The translations under genes were made by a program, and so were the position numbers. From Paenibacillus solani (GTDB lineage Bacteria > Bacillota > Bacilli > Paenibacillales > Paenibacillaceae), in contig NZ_LIUT01000001.1 in NCBI RefSeq assembly GCF_001277345.1, forward strand, positions 3,255,987-3,301,464: a stretch of 45,478 bases of DNA. Direction: 5' to 3'. The stretch's first letter is position 1. Every line of letters starts with the position of its first letter. Under the pieces are notes generated by a model that ran no database searches, was not told where the DNA came from, and saw only the letters and a list, made by a program, of their open reading frames with translations. Shown in pieces: positions 17,947 through 26,001 of this stretch.

Positions 17947-18122
17947 AGTAAATCAATCAGAAACAGAATAATACTTACTAAAATAGTAATTATCCCTCCC
18001 ACTTTAACCGCCTTAAGATTTTTTGTACCATGCACGTGAAGTGTAATGAAGAGTTCTGGATATGTAATCTGAATAATTCCAGAAATAAGTACTATGATTG
18101 CAATCAAAGAAAGTGGGCCCAC
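17931..18122 (-). CDS. Small two-helix membrane protein
   Basis: 63 residues: two hydrophobic segments (LSLIAIIVLISGIIQ and VGGIITILVSIILFLIDLL) joined by a basic loop with HVHGTKNLKAVKVG. Family not recognised. The start is a GTG with GGGAG about eight bases in front. The last five residues and the TGA (17931-17933) are written by the stem-1 sequence of a truncated structured repeat, so the original C-terminus may have been replaced. Confidence 0.6.
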   Translation of the reverse strand: MGPLSLIAIIVLISGIIQITYPELFITLHVHGTKNLKAVKVGGIITILVSIILFLIDLLPLSQ

Positions 18123-18171
18123 ATTATTCTCCCAAAGAATTCAATTTTTCAACTCCATTTGCCTAGTATCA

Positions 18172-18200
18172 TTTTATGTTCTTGTATCTACTAACCCGAC
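18172..18200 (+). repeat. Left end fragment of the structured repeat
   Basis: TTATGTTCTTGTATCTACTA followed by ACCCGAC corresponds to the left arm ATAACGTTCTTGTATTCACG-AACCC. The rest of the repeat is missing; decayed coding sequence follows directly. Confidence 0.5.
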
Positions 18201-18445
18201 ATGCTAACACCCCAATCAGCTTCTCGGCTTTCCACTAAGAGCACAAGTGATTCCATAAGATGATTTCTTCTTGGGTGTTACTTTCACTATTCCAATAGCC
18301 TGATTTAAAAGGGTATTTAGAAAATAATACTGAACACTGAATAAAAGTCATTTATAAATGAATTATTTAAGGCTTGATAAGGAAACACCATTTCAATAGA
18401 AAAATAAGGTGGCAATAGTACTTCTCCTTTGAGTTTTGTTTTCAT
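18191..18445 (-). pseudogene. Small protein gene with two frameshifts, family unknown
   Basis: From an ATG at 18443-18445 the minus strand reads KTKLKGEVLLPPYFSIEMVF and PYQALNNSFINDFYSVFSII, then needs a shift at a T-run (about 18320) to continue SKYPFKSGYWNSESNTQEEI. It then needs a second shift (about 18255) to finish ESLVLLVESREADWGVSMSG with a TAG at 18191-18193. The pieces have coherent amino-acid composition and order, so I interpret them as one decayed protein of about 85 residues. This fills most of the 460-base stretch between the small membrane protein and the next gene. The family is not recognised. Confidence 0.45.
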
Positions 18446-18467
18446 TCTTACAGATGAGAGTTGAATG

Positions 18468-18556
18468 TGCTTCTTTCTCAACTACATCTGACTAACTAAG
18501 GACGCAAGCCCATAGCGTAAATACGCTGTTATATGCTATCCAGGCCTCTTCGAATA
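18468..18556 (+). repeat. Structured intergenic repeat, right half
   Basis: CATCTGACTAACTAAGGACG-CAAGCCCATAG, right arm GCGTAAATACGCTGTTATATG (core GTTATATG 18528-18535) and tail CAGGCCTCTTCGAATA. Stem 1 and the left end are absent. Confidence 0.6.
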
Positions 18557-18582
18557 ATACCGCATAGTGTTCACGTAGTTAA

Positions 18583-19023
18583 TCAATACCTCTCACTTAC
18601 TAGCCAGTCTTTAGCTTGATCCATACTCGAAAAATATTTGATACCTAAGCTACGTCTCGCGGTTTCATTAGATAAGGATTTATTAATATTATTCTTTCCA
18701 CTTCTTGTTGCTCCAACTATTGCAATCTTCGATATATTATGTTTAGTCCTCATTAGGCTTTCTATTATATATTCTGCAATTTCATATATGACATCTGTTC
18801 CATCTAAATGGTATAGTACACGATGTTGTTTATTAGTAGATCTCATTGAGTCTTCATTATTTTTCACTTTTTCTTTAATTAATTGCATATCCTTGCCAAG
18901 ATTATCTATACACGAAATCCATACCTCTCCACCATTATGATAGAGAGAAAATGATGTTCTTAAATCTGGTACGCTTTTGATATGCTTGAAAAATATAGAT
19001 CCAAGCCATTTCCGGATTCCCAT
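18583..19023 (-). CDS. Hypothetical protein, possibly STAS-like
   Basis: About 146 residues starting MGIRKWLGSIFFKHIKSVPD. Its second half has STAS/SpoIIAA-like alternation (ISKIAIVGATRSGKN ... GIKYFSSMDQAKDWLVSE), including the F-x-S-x-x-Q-A-K-x-W-L-V ending common in small STAS-like proteins. The G-A-T-R-S-G-K stretch is not a good Walker A. The ATG at 19021-19023 is preferred, with GGAG nine bases before it; an in-frame TTG lies five codons upstream. Soluble; role unknown. Confidence 0.6.
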   Translation of the reverse strand: MGIRKWLGSIFFKHIKSVPDLRTSFSLYHNGGEVWISCIDNLGKDMQLIKEKVKNNEDSMRSTNKQHRVLYHLDGTDVIYEIAEYIIESLMRTKHNISKIAIVGATRSGKNNINKSLSNETARRSLGIKYFSSMDQAKDWLVSERY

Positions 19024-19049
19024 ATATTCATTCTCCAATTCCTATAATG

Positions 19050-19112
19050 AGCTCAGGAGCCGAGGTTCCGCAGCGTGAATATATTGTTATATGTAATGAT
19101 CTGCTTCACTGG
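19050..19112 (+). repeat. Structured intergenic repeat, right end
   Basis: GAGCCGAGGTTCCGCAGCG, right arm CAGCGTGAATATATTGTTAT-ATG (core 19086-19093) and tail CTGCTTCACT. Only the right terminal arm and short tail are kept. Confidence 0.6.
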
Positions 19113-19119
19113 ATTCCCC

Positions 19120-19494
19120 TCAATCCCAATAGTTAAATATGACTTCACCGATCGTCTCTGGCTTCCAATATCTGATCATTTCTTGTTCATGTCTTCCTAA
19201 TCTACTGGTATCTTCTCTTGTTAATGTCTGATTTAATAAATTTGTATCCAGCACTTTATAGCTCTCCGATAGTATTGTTTTTACTTGTTCGGGTTCATCT
19301 ATAAATTTTATTCCGCTATAATCAACTACTGAAGCAAATGCCACGAAAGGAAAAGTAGAATGTAAGAGTATATAAAAGACCGTTGTTCGTATTCCTATTT
19401 GGTAGGTATAGAAGTTTCTATTATTTACCGGAGGATCTGTTTCTATTACCTTTCCGTTTTCATACCTAATTGCATGGTATAAAGTAAGTTTCAA
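19120..19494 (-). CDS. Hypothetical protein, possibly with a shifted N-terminus
   Basis: 124 residues (TTG start) reading LTLYHAIRYENGKVIETDPP, a hydrophobic YILLHSTFPFVAFASVVDYS and a charged C-terminus (RHEQEMIRYWKPETIGEVIF). No family recognised. There is no ribosome binding site before the TTG; instead a 35-codon open frame starting at an ATG at 19571-19573 runs into it in another frame. So the real protein may begin there and be frameshifted, or the two may be translated as coupled ORFs. Confidence 0.5.
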   Translation of the reverse strand: MKLTLYHAIRYENGKVIETDPPVNNRNFYTYQIGIRTTVFYILLHSTFPFVAFASVVDYSGIKFIDEPEQVKTILSESYKVLDTNLLNQTLTREDTSRLGRHEQEMIRYWKPETIGEVIFNYWD

Positions 19495-19573
19495 AATCCT
19501 TGATTTCTTTATTACTCAACTCTTCTTCTGAAAATCCAGTCACACCGGGTTTCATAATTTCATTAGTCTTCAT
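19466..19573 (-). CDS. 35-codon ORF overlapping the next gene
   Basis: Begins MKTNEIMKPGVTGFSEEELS, with GGGTGATTAA in front of the ATG, and ends with TAG at 19466-19468, 28 bases inside the following gene. It may be the true N-terminus of that gene, separated by one base, or a short coupled leader ORF. Too short for a family assignment. Confidence 0.35.
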   Translation of the reverse strand: MKTNEIMKPGVTGFSEEELSNKEIKDFETYFIPCN

Positions 19574-19630
19574 TTAATCACCCACCCAGTGTTACCCTGC
19601 AGAGAATGACCTCATTGCAATACTCGCAAA

Positions 19631-20173
19631 TCATGGTCTCATATGCCATTGGGTTAACCTTCCTACTACATATGTTTTCTGATTAGATTTTATTGCATGA
19701 ATTACTCCTTTTGAAATCTCATCATGTGTTAACCATCTTGATATATTATTTTCAATTACAAATCCTAATTGGACTTGATGATACTTACAATTCTCTATGT
19801 TGCCCAGTTCTTTCATTATTTCTTGAAGATTTGAACTACTACCTAGAACATGAAACAGACTCCATTCATTATTAGATACTTTACTTATTTCATGACTAAC
19901 AATATCAATGATTTTCTCATCTTCGTTATGAATCCATGCAACAACTGCATCATAAGGACCATTGGCTGCAATTGAGTTATGAATTTCGGATCTGAATTGT
20001 TTTTCATTGTTATAATCAACCGATATACATATTATATTTTCATTATCTTCAGCTAACTTATTTAGTTTATGTCGATCTCTTCCAACAACGGATACTTTAT
20101 AACCGTTATGAGTCAGCCAAATTGAAGTATTTGCAAGCATCCCTGTACCGCCTATTACTAATACATGCTTCAT
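19631..20173 (-). CDS. Short-chain dehydrogenase/NAD(P)-binding protein
   Basis: 180 residues with an N-terminal Rossmann fold: VLVIGGTGMLANTSIWLTHN (G-G-T-G-M-L nucleotide loop), then VVGRDRHKL and ICISVDYNN. The sequence lacks a clear Y-x-x-x-K pair and stops at 180 residues, shorter than classical SDR enzymes (about 250), so it may be an atypical or non-catalytic member. GGAGG lies six bases before the ATG. Single-gene unit beside a repeat end. Confidence 0.75.
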   Translation of the reverse strand: MKHVLVIGGTGMLANTSIWLTHNGYKVSVVGRDRHKLNKLAEDNENIICISVDYNNEKQFRSEIHNSIAANGPYDAVVAWIHNEDEKIIDIVSHEISKVSNNEWSLFHVLGSSSNLQEIMKELGNIENCKYHQVQLGFVIENNISRWLTHDEISKGVIHAIKSNQKTYVVGRLTQWHMRP

Positions 20174-20194
20174 TGATATCCTCCCCCAAAACCA

Positions 20195-20245
20195 ATCGAA
20201 GTGTGATTACAATGTTATGTGGTGTACATGTCTTCTTGAGATTAC
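20195..20245 (+). repeat. Structured intergenic repeat, right end
   Basis: CGAAGTGTGATTACAATGTT-ATGTG (core GTTATGTG 20214-20221) and tail GTCTTCTTGAGATTAC. The left part is missing. Confidence 0.6.
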
Positions 20246-20258
20246 TGACAAAAATTCA

Positions 20259-20690
20259 TTAATGTGTTTCGTTCCCTATTTCTTGTTCTGATATAATTTT
20301 AAATTTCTTTAATTCAATATTCAATTTCTTAATCCCATGTTTATCTAAACCCTGAGTATTTATAAAAAATGAACCCGAGATTACTTCTAAAGAACTTTCA
20401 TTGATGGTTTTATTTACTTCATTTATTAGTTCACTGTCTTCTACTCTTTTTCGAAAATCGTCTGATAATATGGGTTCGACAGACTTTATTAATATTGCTT
20501 TCTTTGTTTTATTCCAAAGATTAAAGTTATAGGAAACTAGGGTTTTATCTAAATCCCCTCCTAAGCCAAAAGTAATTGAACCGATCACTAATCCGTCGTC
20601 ACCAACATCTTTAGGCTGATTTATATTGCTGCATCCAATAGAAAATGAAAATAGAATAGACAAAAGCAGAATCAGTATACGTCTTCTCAT
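20259..20690 (-). CDS. Putative lipoprotein of unknown function
   Basis: 143 residues with a lipoprotein signal (RRRILILLLSILFSFSIGC, Cys 20). The mature part begins SNINQPKDVGDDG and contains VIGSITFGLGGDLDKTLVSY and FFINTQGLDKHGIKKLNIEL, consistent with an exported beta-rich domain similar in style to FixH-like or immunoglobulin-like folds; I cannot assign a family. RBS AGGAGTG seven bases before the ATG. Confidence 0.7.
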   Translation of the reverse strand: MRRRILILLLSILFSFSIGCSNINQPKDVGDDGLVIGSITFGLGGDLDKTLVSYNFNLWNKTKKAILIKSVEPILSDDFRKRVEDSELINEVNKTINESSLEVISGSFFINTQGLDKHGIKKLNIELKKFKIISEQEIGNETH

Positions 20691-20724
20691 TAAATCACTC
20701 CTTACCTCGAACAGCAGTAAAATT

Positions 20725-21183
20725 CTATATTTCTGCTTTAATCAGCTTATAATCATGGTTAAAATAGGCATGGATTCTATGTCCCCCAAATAGATCTCCA
20801 TCCAAATACTCACAGTAAATTTCAGAGAACCGAATCTCAACTATTAACAAACTTATTAATTCCGCAAATTCCTCAGTTGTTAAGTCATATTCACCGGCAT
20901 CTACAGCATCCCAGTCTAGTTCAATATCATTTTCATCATATTCCGGCCAAAAATCATTTTTATAATCTATTAAAGCCTCAGCTATTTCTACTTTTGCCGC
21001 TTGCTCGAATCTCTCAAATTCAACAAACAACAATTCGGCTTTACTTACTAATATATCAACATCGGTACTCTCATCATCAAGTTTCAGTGTCCAATGTATC
21101 TTTCCCTCATGATGTACATATGACTTTAACTCACTATTATATTTAAAGAGACCTATTCCATTAACTCTTACGATCTTTTCCAT
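20725..21183 (-). CDS. Hypothetical protein, DUF2262-like
   Basis: 152 acidic residues starting EKIVRVNGIGLFKYNSELKS, with KIHWTLKLDDESTDVDIL, an acidic centre (YDENDIELDWDAVDAGEYDL) and the C-terminal DGDLFGGHRIHAYFNHDYKL. The last motif resembles DUF2262-type proteins, which are soluble and of unknown role; the assignment is tentative. No signal peptide. Intact, AT-rich single-gene unit. Confidence 0.6.
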   Translation of the reverse strand: MEKIVRVNGIGLFKYNSELKSYVHHEGKIHWTLKLDDESTDVDILVSKAELLFVEFERFEQAAKVEIAEALIDYKNDFWPEYDENDIELDWDAVDAGEYDLTTEEFAELISLLIVEIRFSEIYCEYLDGDLFGGHRIHAYFNHDYKLIKAEI

Positions 21184-21238
21184 TTAGGAAATTCCCTTCA
21201 TATTAATCTTTCAAAACCAGTGCTACCCATCGTTTCAT

Positions 21239-21808
21239 TCACAACGCCGGAAAATCGTCTTTAATTATTGAATACATTTTCACATCCTGAAATGCACCTT
21301 TTGCCCAGATATGCCTTCTCAATATCCCCTCAAATTGCATTCCAGTCTTCTCCATCACTCTGGCGGATCCGATATTATCCAGATGACATCTGGCTTCAAT
21401 TCGAACTAATCCTAATTCATTGAATCCAAACTCTATAATCCTTTTAATTACCTCAGACATGTATCCTTGATTCCAATATTCATTGGACAATACATATCCA
21501 AGCTCTGCTCTCTTATTTCGATTATCCCAACTTACAAAACTACAACTACCAATTAGTTTCTTTGCTTGTTTGTGCTCAATTCCCCAAGGCCCTACTTTCT
21601 GTGTGTCATAACGGTTTAACACATATTCAATAAATGCTCTTGTATCATCAAGTGACTGATGAGTGTCCCAAACGGTATATCTCGATACTATCGGAAATCT
21701 ACAATAACTATACATATCCTCCTGATCCGAATAACTTATCTTTCTTAATCTTGTTCGTTCAGTTTCAAAAACAGGAAACTCCTGAAAATGTTCTTCAATA
21801 TGCGTCAT
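21239..21808 (-). CDS. GNAT N-acetyltransferase (RimJ/RimL type)
   Basis: About 189 residues. N-terminal FETERTRLRKISYSDQEDMY, the acetyl-CoA loop in YWNQGYMSEVIKRIIEFGF (Q-G-Y-x-S-E) and the terminal EKTGMQFEGILRRHIWAKGA identify the RimJ/RimL/SpeG-like GNAT group, which acetylates protein N-termini or small amines. The ATG at 21806-21808 has GGGGGTGG in front; an in-frame upstream ATG would lie too close to it. Separated from the next unit by a structured repeat. Confidence 0.88.
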   Translation of the reverse strand: MTHIEEHFQEFPVFETERTRLRKISYSDQEDMYSYCRFPIVSRYTVWDTHQSLDDTRAFIEYVLNRYDTQKVGPWGIEHKQAKKLIGSCSFVSWDNRNKRAELGYVLSNEYWNQGYMSEVIKRIIEFGFNELGLVRIEARCHLDNIGSARVMEKTGMQFEGILRRHIWAKGAFQDVKMYSIIKDDFPAL

Positions 21809-21844
21809 TGCAGCCACCCCCGTATAAAATATCTGCCCATCTTT

Positions 21845-21952
21845 CAGATAACATCGTGTCCGCTTGATTCCCTCTACCTACTAAATCCTGGCGGACCGAG
21901 GGAGCTTGTCAACGAATCTGCTGTTAGGCGTAGTCACTGATTTTCTTTGAGA
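21845..21952 (+). repeat. Structured intergenic repeat, form without stem 1
   Basis: Left CAGATAACATCGTGTCCGC, stem 2 GTCCGC ... GCGGAC, CCGAGGGAGC, right GCTGTTAGGCG (core 21923-21930) and tail TTTTCTTTGAGATT. Stem 1 is absent, as in the copy at 40.8 kb, which shows that the element is modular. Confidence 0.65.
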
Positions 21953-21991
21953 TTTTAAATGAGTTGGTATGATAGTCCATCCAATAATTCT

Positions 21992-22468
21992 CTACTGATG
22001 AACTATAAAATGTTGAATCTTATCTTGATCTTTCCACTTGATTAGTTCTGTTTTTAATATTTCCGGATATACATTCAAATCTCTTAATTCATCCAATGAG
22101 AACCATCTAAATATTAACCTTCCATTGTCCTCGATTCCCTTAAATTCTCCATCCTTCTCTATAACTTCGTGTCCATCCGGGAAATCAATTAAGTAATAAA
22201 ATCCAATCTCATGATAATGTTTATCTTCATAATCAAAAAAATCCTCATTCACGAATAGCAATTTATTCATGTGTGCCTCTATGTTGAGTTCTTCTTTAAT
22301 TTCCCTAATTATCGTTTGATCTGTAGATTCATTAAATTCTACTCGGCCCCCTGGAAGGTTCCAAAAATTATCCTTTTCCGTCGTGTGCAATAGTATTCGA
22401 TTATTGTGAATAGCAATACCTGCTACTCTGAAATTAAATTTATTATGATCTTTTTCAAATGTTATCAT
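21992..22468 (-). CDS. NUDIX hydrolase
   Basis: 158 residues with a complete Nudix box GGRVEFNESTDQTIIREIKE-EL (G-x5-E-x7-R-E-x2-E-E), which binds Mg2+ and cleaves nucleoside diphosphates linked to another moiety. N-terminal strands VAGIAIHNNRILLHTTEK and C-terminal FRWFSLDELRDLNVYPEILK fit the MutT/ADP-ribose pyrophosphatase fold. Substrate not predictable. AAAGGTG precedes the ATG. Single-gene unit. Confidence 0.9.
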   Translation of the reverse strand: MITFEKDHNKFNFRVAGIAIHNNRILLHTTEKDNFWNLPGGRVEFNESTDQTIIREIKEELNIEAHMNKLLFVNEDFFDYEDKHYHEIGFYYLIDFPDGHEVIEKDGEFKGIEDNGRLIFRWFSLDELRDLNVYPEILKTELIKWKDQDKIQHFIVHQ

Positions 22469-22519
22469 AGGTCACCTTTAATCATTGTATTTTTGATTCA
22501 TCATGATCTGCATTATATG

Positions 22520-23041
22520 TCAATCAACTAATTCTTTTATTAGATATAGCAGCAAGTCATCATCTACCGACACCTGCTCCCCAGGTTTTACTTCCATGTT
22601 CTTATAGTAAATCCCATGACCATCCATCACATATCCACGCTTGTTATACATTTTTTGAGCATGCCCATAATCTTTATAAAGTCCCACTGCCAAACCAATT
22701 TGTTCGGATCTCTTTGATGCTATTCTTTCAAACTCATCAAACATCTTACTTGCGATTCCCTTTCTCCTGAACTCCGGAAAAACATTTAAGTCATTTATCT
22801 CTGGAATGTTATTTCTTTTAAAATTTGGGTATTCCGAAGTAAATAATAAGTGACAGCAACCTGCCAATGTTCCATCATAGTAAGCCAGTAAAGTAACTCT
22901 ACTGCCTTGTGCATTTTCTTCTAAACACTTATAAAAATAGTCCTTCGATGTATACCACGGATATCTGCTTGTAAATTCAGTATCCAATAAAGATGCTTCT
23001 TCACGATTTGAAAGTTGTTTTATTGATAATGGATTTGTCAT
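22520..23041 (-). CDS. GNAT N-acetyltransferase
   Basis: About 173 residues from the ATG at 23039-23041 (TNPLSIKQLSNREEASLLDT), which is preceded by AAAGAGGAG; longer readings run into non-homologous upstream sequence. The acetyl-CoA binding motif is VFPEFRRKGIASKMFDEFER, followed by IGLAVGLYKDYGHAQKMYNK and RGYVMDGHGIYY. The C-terminal tail DDDLLLYLIKELVD is repeated almost exactly as a relic at 25.42 kb. Substrate unknown. Confidence 0.85.
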   Translation of the reverse strand: MTNPLSIKQLSNREEASLLDTEFTSRYPWYTSKDYFYKCLEENAQGSRVTLLAYYDGTLAGCCHLLFTSEYPNFKRNNIPEINDLNVFPEFRRKGIASKMFDEFERIASKRSEQIGLAVGLYKDYGHAQKMYNKRGYVMDGHGIYYKNMEVKPGEQVSVDDDLLLYLIKELVD

Positions 23042-23276
23042 TTTACTCCTCTTTCTATTAAATTCAGTTAACATTCCAGATGAATCTTCTTTGTCATAAC
23101 CATTATGTTCATAATAGGCAATGGGTATCGGTACGTTTGTATCCACTACATAGGATAATGCTTGAAATCCCTATTCTTTTAGAATATTTCTCCACATGTT
23201 TAAAAAGTTTTGTTTCTATTCCATTATTCTACTACCTACGATTCACATTTCCCCGCCAAAAATTTAAATATATCAA

Positions 23277-23300
23277 AGCTCAGCAATGCCAAGCTGAGCT
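23277..23300 (-). terminator. Possible terminator after the alaX-type gene
   Basis: AGCTCAGC and GCTGAGCT form an 8-bp stem with an 8-base loop about 90 bases downstream of the editing-protein stop codon. The following T-run on the minus strand is poor (TTTGATATATTTAAATTTTT), so termination is plausible but not certain. Confidence 0.4.
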
Positions 23301-23392
23301 CCAAACATAATGAACTCTCTCCTATTCGTAACCTCGCTTTGAAAATCATGCATCTAGATAAGAAGTTCGAATGCTTTTTGCGTAGTGTTTGT

Positions 23393-24583
23393 TTATTCCC
23401 CTTCAACCGGTGCTAATGACTGTGCCGCAAAATGATAAAACGCCATGGCATCCTCTCCGGTTGCAAAACCGGCTTGGGCCATCTTGTCACTACCTCCGCC
23501 TTTACCGCTATAATCGGCCAGATGCTGTTTAAAGAACGCACCACAGGCGAGTCCGCTCTCTCCCCCTTGGGCAAGGAGCACCTTATGATCAGCGCCCGAC
23601 ACGAAGAGCACGATGACATCAGCTTGGTCCGTGAGCTTGGCTGCCAGGTTCTGCATGTCCTTCAAAGGCTTGTCCGCAAATACATGTTTGATCAGGCTAC
23701 CTTGACGATCCGCCAATAACTTCTCGGCCAGGTAAGCGTCATTTTCGGCCTTCACGGCGTTTAATTCAGCCTGCAGCTGCTTTTGCTCTTGATCCCATTT
23801 TGCAATTCGGTCCAAAATCTCTTCTTTAGAGGTATTGAACTTGGCTGATAAGCCGTTTAGAATCTCCATGCCGGCATTAAATTCATTTAATGCACGATAG
23901 CCGCATTTAAAATAGATGCGCATATGCCCCTTCTGTTTCTCTGCTCTAAGCAGTTTGATCATTCCAATCTCACCCGTCTGAGAGACATGCGTACCGCCGC
24001 AAGCGTTATATTCGATTCCTTCAATTTCAACGATCCGAATATCGTCAGTTACCTTCGGCTGCTTTACCAGTGGGAGATTGGCAGCCTGATCTCGAGTCAC
24101 ATAATAACTCATTACCTTTCGGTTAAGATAAATCTGATCATTGACTTCGAGTTCCAGCATCATCCACTGGTCCAAAGGCATATCCGATCGAGCGATATCG
24201 ATAGTGGCGTAATCCTGGCCAAGGTGGAAGCTGAGCGTTTCCGCCTCGCATACCTCCAGACATATAGCTGACAGCAGATGCTGGCCGCTATGATGCTGCA
24301 TATGGTCAAACCTTCTGCCCCAATCCAACCGGCAGTTAACCTTTTCCTTCTCAGGGAAACGTTCAACTTTATGCAGAATTTCTCCTTCTTCAAAAACCAC
24401 ATCAAGTACCGGTATGGAATCGATCCACCCCAGGTCACATGGCTGCCCTCCACCATGGGGATAAAAAGCTGTCTCATCCATTACCAGATATATTCCGTCC
24501 TCCCGCTCCAGTTTACGTGTGATTCGTGTCTCCCACTCCCGGGTATAAGCGGAATCGTAATAAAGCTTCTTTGTCATCGTCAT
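23393..24583 (-). CDS. Alanyl-tRNA editing protein (AlaX-L type, DHHA1 domain)
   Basis: 396 residues. The N-terminal second-additional domain of alanyl-tRNA synthetases has HMQHHSGQHLLSA (H-x3-H) and EYNACGGTHVSQT (C-x3-H), the zinc-binding residues of the trans-editing site that removes serine or glycine from mischarged tRNA-Ala. A helical linker (WDQEQKQLQAELNAVKAE) leads to the C-terminal DHHA1 domain ending in SGKGGGSDKMAQAGF. Its base composition is richer in G+C than its neighbours and it looks like a native housekeeping gene between cassette-like units. A weak GTGAGG ribosome binding site precedes the start. Confidence 0.9.
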   Translation of the reverse strand: MTMTKKLYYDSAYTREWETRITRKLEREDGIYLVMDETAFYPHGGGQPCDLGWIDSIPVLDVVFEEGEILHKVERFPEKEKVNCRLDWGRRFDHMQHHSGQHLLSAICLEVCEAETLSFHLGQDYATIDIARSDMPLDQWMMLELEVNDQIYLNRKVMSYYVTRDQAANLPLVKQPKVTDDIRIVEIEGIEYNACGGTHVSQTGEIGMIKLLRAEKQKGHMRIYFKCGYRALNEFNAGMEILNGLSAKFNTSKEEILDRIAKWDQEQKQLQAELNAVKAENDAYLAEKLLADRQGSLIKHVFADKPLKDMQNLAAKLTDQADVIVLFVSGADHKVLLAQGGESGLACGAFFKQHLADYSGKGGGSDKMAQAGFATGEDAMAFYHFAAQSLAPVEGE

Positions 24584-24647
24584 GTCCTCACTGTTCCTAG
24601 TTATTCATTTTTTAAGTCTTTGTTTACTATCAAAAGAATTGACTTTC

Positions 24648-24700
24648 GAGATCACTTCTTGCAGACCAAGGTCCGACAGGAGAGGTGCATTTTATTACCT
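24648..24700 (+). repeat. Probable fragment of the structured repeat (3' arm of stem 2)
   Basis: ATCACTTCTTGCAGACCAAG-GTCCGACAG matches the segment between the loop of stem 2 and the GAAAGCCC linker of complete copies (CTTGCAGACCAGGGACGAAAG). No clear left end, and the right end is degenerate (GCATTTTATTACCTC). Confidence 0.4.
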
Positions 24701-24723
24701 CTTAGGATCAACAAAATATATAC

Positions 24724-25254
24724 TTATAGTTCTTTATTCAATTTGTCATAAGCACGTATTTCAATACTTTCCCTGTTATATGTCTTAATATGAACATACC
24801 ATAACTTCTTTCCCTTAGTATCTTCACCTTCGATATATAAATCTAAAGGGATTAATCTTGCCTGTATGCCATTAACTTCAATCCTATCGACTTGTTCAGT
24901 TGTTAATCCAAATAAAAAATCACCACTTCCAGTATAGCCACTAGTTGGTTCTGAAATTTCATCATTAATATTTAATCCACTACCAGTACTTAAGGAACCA
25001 GGTCTCCAACCAAACCATCCTTTAGATAATTGAGCCGCCACAATATTATTCGAATTAGTTATATAAAAATAATCCGCACGATTATTCACTTCTGAACTGG
25101 CAAATACTTTTTTTACATTAAACCCTTCCATGTTATCCATTTGATTATAAATAGCTTCTAATGGAGTCGAAAAAGATCTTTTATTATCATCATATAAATA
25201 AAAAATACCTAGCAATACAATAAAAACTGCTACTCTAATTATTCTCCTTCTCAT
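24724..25254 (-). CDS. Membrane-anchored hypothetical protein
   Basis: About 176 residues from the ATG at 25252-25254 (GGGAGAGATT in front). MRRRIIRVAVFIVLLGIFYL is a membrane anchor, followed by an exported domain with VFASSEVNNRADYFYITNSN, a Gly/Ser-rich stretch and LWYVHIKTYNRESIEIRAYD. No family recognised. Any longer reading would be written by the adjacent repeat, so the shorter start is chosen. Confidence 0.7.
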   Translation of the reverse strand: MRRRIIRVAVFIVLLGIFYLYDDNKRSFSTPLEAIYNQMDNMEGFNVKKVFASSEVNNRADYFYITNSNNIVAAQLSKGWFGWRPGSLSTGSGLNINDEISEPTSGYTGSGDFLFGLTTEQVDRIEVNGIQARLIPLDLYIEGEDTKGKKLWYVHIKTYNRESIEIRAYDKLNKEL

Positions 25255-25298
25255 AATCTCTCCCTCAGTCATATAGGATTGCAAAATATTTCTAAAAG

Positions 25299-25412
25299 TT
25301 GCCGTGTTCACGACGTCCATTCATCTCCCCCTGGCGGACTAGGATCGGCGTCAGCCAAACCGCAGAGTGAATATAATGTTAACCAAAGTCGCACCTTCTT
25401 CGACTCACAATC
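25299..25412 (+). repeat. Structured intergenic repeat, shortened
   Basis: Left GTGTTCACGACG, 3' arm of stem 2 CCTGGCGGACTAGG, right arm CGCAGAGTGAATATAATGTT-AACC and tail CACCTTCTTCGACTCAC. It separates a membrane-anchored protein gene from a relic of a GNAT gene. Confidence 0.6.
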
Positions 25413-25417
25413 ATACG

Positions 25418-25467
25418 TCATTCAACTAGTTCTTTTATTAGATATAGAAGCAAGTTATCATCAATCC
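25418..25467 (-). pseudogene. C-terminal scrap of a GNAT gene
   Basis: Reads DDNLLLYLIKELVE and a TGA at 25418-25420, nearly identical to the last residues (DDDLLLYLIKELVD) of the intact GNAT at 22.5 kb, and stands at the same distance from a repeat tail. The rest of that second copy is gone. Confidence 0.55.
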
Positions 25468-25585
25468 TTCCTGATTATACCATCAAAGTCCTTTCTTCCT
25501 TCAAATCAATTCAGAATATCTCAAAGCCGATTCATCAATATTCCGATTTGCATTTATGTTTTGAATTATTAATTTCTTTCCAAAG

Positions 25586-25630
25586 AAAACCGGCCGAAGC
25601 CTGTTGTTCTATCGCTTCGGCCGGTTTTTT
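25586..25630. terminator. Strong, probably bidirectional terminator
   Basis: AAAACCGGCCGAAGC and GCTTCGGCCGGTTTT form a perfect 15-bp stem with a 13-base loop; T-runs follow on both strands (best on the plus strand). On the minus strand it closes the 107-residue protein gene and marks the border between native DNA and the cassette-like relic. Confidence 0.85.
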
Positions 25631-25646
25631 AAGTTTAAGATCAAGT

Positions 25647-25970
25647 TCACTGCGCTTTATGGGTATTCGAACTTTCGCTTACGCCATCTACTCCCATCGA
25701 CTGACCCAGTATGGATACTATGAGTTGTATGCCATCCCGTAACCCCTGCATGTACAGAAGTTCATTCTGTATCCCCATGCTTATAATATGAAGATTCTCC
25801 CACTCAGCATATTCAGGCATCGGTACTGCGTCCTTGTCAGCGAACAAAGCTTCAAATGCCTCGTCTGTTTCCTCACGAATCTGCTTTAGTTTACAATCAT
25901 GTTCAATCTGCGCGGAAACATCGTCCAGCCTTAGTTGAATCGCTTTCTGAAACCACGGTGGAAACTCCAT
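25647..25970 (-). CDS. Hypothetical protein next to a Spo0E-like gene
   Basis: 107 residues, acidic, beginning MEFPPWFQKAIQLRLDDVSA, with DCKLKQIREETDEAFEALFA and IQNELLYMQGLRDGIQLIVS, all helical. I do not recognise the family; the spacing of E and aromatic residues recalls small proteins (DUF6809-like) that accompany phage or regulatory modules. It follows the Spo0E-like gene by 31 bases on the same strand and is closed by a strong terminator, so both are probably one operon. Confidence 0.65.
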   Translation of the reverse strand: MEFPPWFQKAIQLRLDDVSAQIEHDCKLKQIREETDEAFEALFADKDAVPMPEYAEWENLHIISMGIQNELLYMQGLRDGIQLIVSILGQSMGVDGVSESSNTHKAQ

Positions 25971-26001
25971 TTCTATGCCCCCTACCTCTCATATTACATA
26001 A

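Noticed and set aside
19574..19630. Degenerate repeat upstream of the SDR gene's stop codon
   Set aside because: Only scattered similarity (CCTGCAGAGAATGAC, TTGCAATACTCGC); cannot be told from chance.
24584..24723. T-box leader before the alanyl-tRNA editing gene
   Set aside because: No T-box core (AGGGTGGNACCGCG) and no terminator/antiterminator pair; the hairpin part matches a repeat fragment instead.
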